Positions 59,606-64,000 of a stretch of 64,000 nt of DNA are shown here, piece after piece (positions within the stretch are counted from its first letter, which is position 1; the number at the start of each line of letters is the position of its first letter). The notes beneath the pieces are model-generated. The model did no database searches, had not been told where the DNA came from, and worked only from the letters and a program-made list of their open reading frames with translations. The position numbers and the translations under genes were made by a program. Source of the DNA: Galbula dea (lineage: Eukaryota; Chordata; Aves; Piciformes; Galbulidae); the NCBI GenBank assembly GCA_013399015.1, contig VWZX01006706.1, positions 185,915 to 249,914 on the forward strand. The letters are read 5' to 3'.

Positions 59606-62600
59606 TTCTTCTGCTGACAGATTTAAGAGTCCATTAAAAAATTTCAAGCCATGTTTTGTCTGCACGTCCCTGAATGCTCACAATATTTCTGCACCTTCAT
59701 TCCACATCCACACACCCAGTCTTCTGCAGAGGAACCCTGTCTTCTAAGCTACTCATAAAATGCCCACAGAAGGCAAAGCCTGCAAGATCTGAACCATGCA
59801 GAAAACAAAGGTCTCCACAAGGCGATTTACACTGCAGCCAGCATTCAGTGCACCTTCAGCCTCAGAGTCACTAGGAGATTTGTCCTCCTACAAAAAATTA
59901 TCAAAATCAGTTTGAAGCCAGCTACTACTGCCTTGTCTTCTGTATCTATACGTTGCAACCACTGGCAAAGATAAAGAGGATGAAATATGTCTCCTGTACT
60001 GGAATGTTTTCAGGCTGGAAATATGACATACAGTAAGCATATTAAATGTGTGACAGCAGCAGAGAAGGAGGAACTCTAGTAGGACTAATGTGGTGCAGAC
60101 CAGGGACTACTTAAGCCTACTTGTGATTTAGGCCAGCTAAAAACACATTATACTGGTAAGGGGGATAGTCCCAGCAAGATTACAGCCTTCAGAAAGCAGG
60201 TACAATTCTGAGTATAAGAAATATTAGGGAGTCACATTTGTTTACACAGATAACAGCTGAAGTCACTCAGATAACATCTGTAAAATTAATTTCAAGAGTT
60301 TAATTTTCTAGTGTAAGAACAATACAACGTTTTTGTCCAAAACATTTTGCATTTCTTAATCCTTTTCCCCTCCCTTGGCTGTTTTGTTGTTTTATTTGAC
60401 ACTCATAAACTGTATAAAACACTAGTAACAAAAACACCTGCAAAAGTGGATTCCTAAAGCACTGTGAGAGGGCAAAACACCTCTTCCCATTCACGCTGAA
60501 GGTCTATCCCACTGAATTTCCATGATAGCACCTACCTTACCAGTCTCTTAAGCACTGTGAATGAAAACTATACTCCCTACAAATTGAAATATGAAAAAGT
60601 ACCAGTTTGTTTCAGACACTAATGACTGCAGTGTAATGAATGCTGAGCACAAAAAAAAAAGGTAAGTCAAATGCACTCTAATCCCTTTGAAACACTAAGT
60701 CCATTGCCAATGCACAGACGACTCATTTAATGGCATTTGTATAATAAAACAAAGACAATTTTGTCTGCATTACCAACTAATGTTAACCAATTCAGTGAAA
60801 AATCATAGGGAATAAATTTCTTGCTTGAGACAGAGCATCTAGAGACTACATTAAAACCCATCAGTTCATATAATGAGTAAATTTCATACCAGATCTGGTT
60901 TTCCCCCATCACATTAGGAATTAAAGCTTTAGACATCACCACAGCTTTGAACATGTTTCAATGAATGGCTAATATTGAACTTTTCAACAAGCTCACAGGT
61001 GTCTCCAAGCTCTGAGGCTTTTTAACTTTCCAGCATTTTACCACCATAAATGCCTCCCTGCTGCTTCTGGGAGGGGTCAAGGTGCTGGAGGACAACTTCG
61101 GCAGAGCTTTGCAGGGCATCAGGCAGAAACAGCACAGTGGGGAGGAAGCTGGCACCTGGTCTGCCTGAGTGGAGCTGGAAGTGGTGCAACCACACAAGTT
61201 GCTGGGGGCTCAGAAAAACCCAACATGTCCTCAGAAGGGCCACTCCATTGCTGGATGAAGTTCTGCTGCTGTGAAAGAGGTGGAGCAGTGATGTCCCTGG
61301 CAGTCCTTAGCTATCCAAAACCCTTGAGGCTACGGTGCAGCCACACATGAATGCCACCATCATTCAGCTGTGTTTAAGCCTTCCCCTGTTCTTGGCTTGC
61401 AGATGCCTGGCTGATAGAGGTGTCCTTGACAAGTTTCTCCGGGGTTTTCAACTTCTGGAGAATAGTTCAGCAACACCCATGCTGACTATGCACAGAACCA
61501 ACAGATGTGCCAGAAGACACCAGCTGATGAGGCATTGTCCCCGACCACCAAGGCGAGGCTGAACACATGGGGACCATCACCAGAAAGTATAGTTCAAGTT
61601 TTTTGGCTAGTAATATAGCCATATTTTATGCTGGACTGCCTTCTCTCCACACTTCTCCTCAGCACTGAGAGTGCAGATTCAGCACATACATAAAAGCAGA
61701 GAAAGAAAACACGTCCTCTCTCTTAAGAGCAAGGACAGGAAAGCAGCCATCTCTTCACACTGATGCTTAGTAAAGAACTCTTGTTAAGAAGTGCAAACCC
61801 ACTTCCCACCATGTTTCAAAGTGAACAGCTGAGTCCTTTTCTACCCTACCCCAGAGGCATAAATTGGCTCATTTCTGGCAAAACAAATGACATTTGTGTC
61901 TTATAAGCACTCCCCCTTCCCACACATTTGCACTCTGGGAATTCAGGGAGTCAGGGAAGTCCCAATGCCCTGTTGTCTGCACCACAGGAACCAATTTCTA
62001 TGATGGAGTGAGCCCAAAAACTCCCACAGCGTTGAGGGCCAGCCGTCTCAGTCCTAATTTAAGGATGTCAGCGGAAGGTCAGACAGCGCACAGGTGTGTG
62101 CCTGGTCCTCTACACAGGAGTGAATTCAACTCATTCCATGATTTGGAAGTTCTCTCACAAAAAAGCAGGAGAGATGGAGAGGGCTTCTAGCACAAGAGGT
62201 GTGAGCCTCCAGAGCGCTTGCATGCAGTATCCCACAAACCCCATGTACCCAACACGAGGTGGCCTGCCCTGAGCATGTTATCCCCAAAGCACAAGGTCAC
62301 TTGAAAAGCAGAGAGGGAGCTCTCTGCCAAGAGCTGCCCTGCAAAAAGCAGTCCCCTTGCTCTACGGTGAAAACACCGGGAGAAAGGAATATTAGAGGCT
62401 CAGGGACATTGAGAGGAGCAAGGATGTTGGGGATGGGGAAGACCAGTCAGTCAATCACAGTCAGTTGCAGCTTATTGTCAGAAGGAATGATCAGCCAAGC
62501 ACTACAAGTGCTTATCAGGTCAGTCAATGCACTTATGGGATGTACTCAGAGACGGTGACAAGAAAGGGTAAATACGAGCTGGACAGAGAGGAAACCTAGT

Positions 62601-63788
62601 GCAACAGGAATCTCAGTTTCCTTTAAGGCCGTTTCAGTCCTTAGGGCCCAGGCTTTACAGTGACACAACACCTGTTCTTCCAGATCCCCATCTTCCCACC
62701 CCACATTGCTTGGGCAGGCAGCAGAACAAGATCCGGTCACAAACATCTGAGATAAGCAGGCACAGCAGTACAACATGTTGCTTGCATCTCATTCTCTACA
62801 CAGCTTTCTAAGAGGGCAACCACACTGTAGACTGAATACCAGTGCACAGCAGCTTCTACAAACAAAAACACAAAACAACTCAAAAGCACTGATACTCTTC
62901 ACGAAGGAGAATGTGCAACAGGGACACAGATTCCATTATTAGATTGTCCAATATGACAATAGCCTGGATGCTTGCTATCATAGAATTATTGCACTATGCA
63001 AATGAACAAGGTGTGTGCTGTTATTTTTAGATATGCCTTGTAATGTAGTCTATAATGTAGTTCACAACAGTATTTCAATCTTCCTGCACTTAAAAATATA
63101 TTTTGTTGCATAAATATATCTTTGAAAATTAAACAGGCAGTTTTCAACACCCAGGTATCAAAGACTTCAGTTCCAACAACTTGTATGAATCAATACACAT
63201 TGTGCAAACCCACAATATCTTAAATACATGCATGAGTGACTAATAAAACAGAGTTTAAGCCATACAAATGCCCACAGGTCTGTCCAGCTAAATGTGCAAT
63301 CCCATGAACAGATCCAAGTGCATGTACTGTGCACAGCTGCATCCAGAACAGTCCATGTATAATCCCCATGTCTGACTCTTGGTTTGGTGTCATGAGAAGG
63401 CCACATGGGAAGACCTGAGCTAAAACCGGTGCAGACTCCTTTGCAGTGTGTGCAGGCCTCTGCTTTGGCACTCTGCCTCTTTCTTAAGTTCGAGGCCAAA
63501 TTTTGCTCCTGGTAGCACTGAGCAGATCACCCCAAAGCTAGTAGATGCTTCTGAAGGCAACCAGTACATCTGCAAGTGATGATTCAGAAAGGTCTCTACC
63601 TGAATTACCCTTTTAATGGGTTTCCAAGACCAGGCTAATGACTTTGTGACACTAGTAGGGGAACAGCTTCCTCTGTTTCCCACACAGGCTCTGCACCTCA
63701 ATTTGTGAGCAGATTCAACTCAGTGGTCTGGCAGAAAATTATCTGACTTCCTCCTTTTTCTGCTGGGCTGGTGTGTTGAAATGACTCA

Positions 63789-64000
63789 CTAAAGAGGTCT
63801 AGCACCAGATTGATGCAAGTGGTGGATGAGCCCACTAGGAGGGGAGCGCTGCTGGACCTGATACTCACTAGTAAGGAGGGTCTGGTTGAAAAGGTAGAGA
63901 TTGAAGGAAACCTTGGCTGCAGTGACCATGAGGTGGTAGAATTCAGGATCTTGTGGGGTAGGAACCTACTAGGATCACTACCCTAGACTTCAATAGGGCC
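63789..64000 (+). mobile_element. CR1 LINE, endonuclease C-terminus, runs off the window
   Basis: From about 63814 the plus-strand frame reads LMQVVDEPTRRGALLDLI, then LTSKEGLVEKVEIEGN and GCSDHEVVEFRIL. SDHE is the conserved catalytic histidine motif of the CR1 apurinic-type endonuclease domain. The frame stays open until about 63985. The rest of the element would continue to the right. Confidence 0.88.

Larger units (their letters stand above)
54001..63788. other. Repeat-poor, gene-less interval (possible KIAA1958 intron or UTR)
   Basis: Nearly 10 kb with only one tiny CR1 (59540-59605), a purine-rich A/G tract (56240-56300), a short CA run near 58405 and a T-run at 58232-58248. No exon with protein homology was found on either strand. 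Minus-strand AATAAA hexamers exist (for example plus-strand tttatt at 54948-54953). A long minus-strand 3' UTR or conserved intron of KIAA1958 is possible but unproven. Confidence 0.4.

Noticed and set aside
1..64000. CRISPR arrays, tRNA or rRNA genes, bacterial operons, phage or toxin systems
   Set aside because: No regularly spaced direct repeats, no recognisable structural RNA genes, and gene structure is plainly that of a vertebrate nuclear genome.

Overview
This window is vertebrate nuclear DNA, almost certainly from a bird. The main signs are about twenty 5'-truncated CR1 LINE copies in both orientations, most ending in the CR1 3' motif built on ATTCTATG/ATTCTGTG, two ERVL-like solo LTRs, CpG-island promoters, and genes broken into short exons by GT-AG introns. 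There are no bacterial-type genes, operons or CRISPR arrays. Protein matches to the sorting nexin SNX30, the SOSS complex subunit INIP and the gene KIAA1958 reproduce, in order and orientation, the neighbourhood found on human 9q32. In birds this block is expected on chromosome Z, but that is inference.

Layout. (1) 1-9262: SNX30 on the minus strand. Only its first coding exon (9101-9262), with a CpG island and a TATA element, is present. The rest is intron 1, which runs off the left edge and carries CR1 debris. (2) 9263-20800: intergenic space between the divergent SNX30 and INIP promoters, with several CR1 copies and a 265-N gap inside one of them. (3) 20820-35185: INIP on the plus strand. 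It has a CpG-island promoter, a non-coding first exon and four coding exons that join into a complete 104-residue protein. Its introns hold a long minus-strand CR1 interrupted by a 350-bp block that occurs again 3.9 kb away. (4) 35190-45870: intergenic, with a CR1 containing a 415-N gap, a 527-bp solo LTR and a pentanucleotide microsatellite. (5) 46131-48888: two minus-strand exons homologous to the Crypton-derived C-terminal part of KIAA1958. Their splice sites survive, but the reading frames have at least six stops and two frameshifts, so this part of the gene looks dead here. CR1 insertions lie between the exons and at the end of the second. (6) 49000-63770: no recognised exon. It contains a nested CR1, an LTR, and a strikingly repeat-poor stretch from about 54 to 63.7 kb. 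(7) 63790-64000: start of a CR1 copy with an endonuclease motif, cut by the window edge.

Functionally, SNX30 (endosomal membrane sorting) and INIP (single-stranded DNA-binding repair complex) are unrelated neighbours with separate promoters about 12 kb apart. The most interesting point is the apparent decay of the domesticated Crypton recombinase-like module of KIAA1958. Assembly problems (gaps, and a perfect 310-bp duplication across a single N) all but one fall inside CR1 copies.
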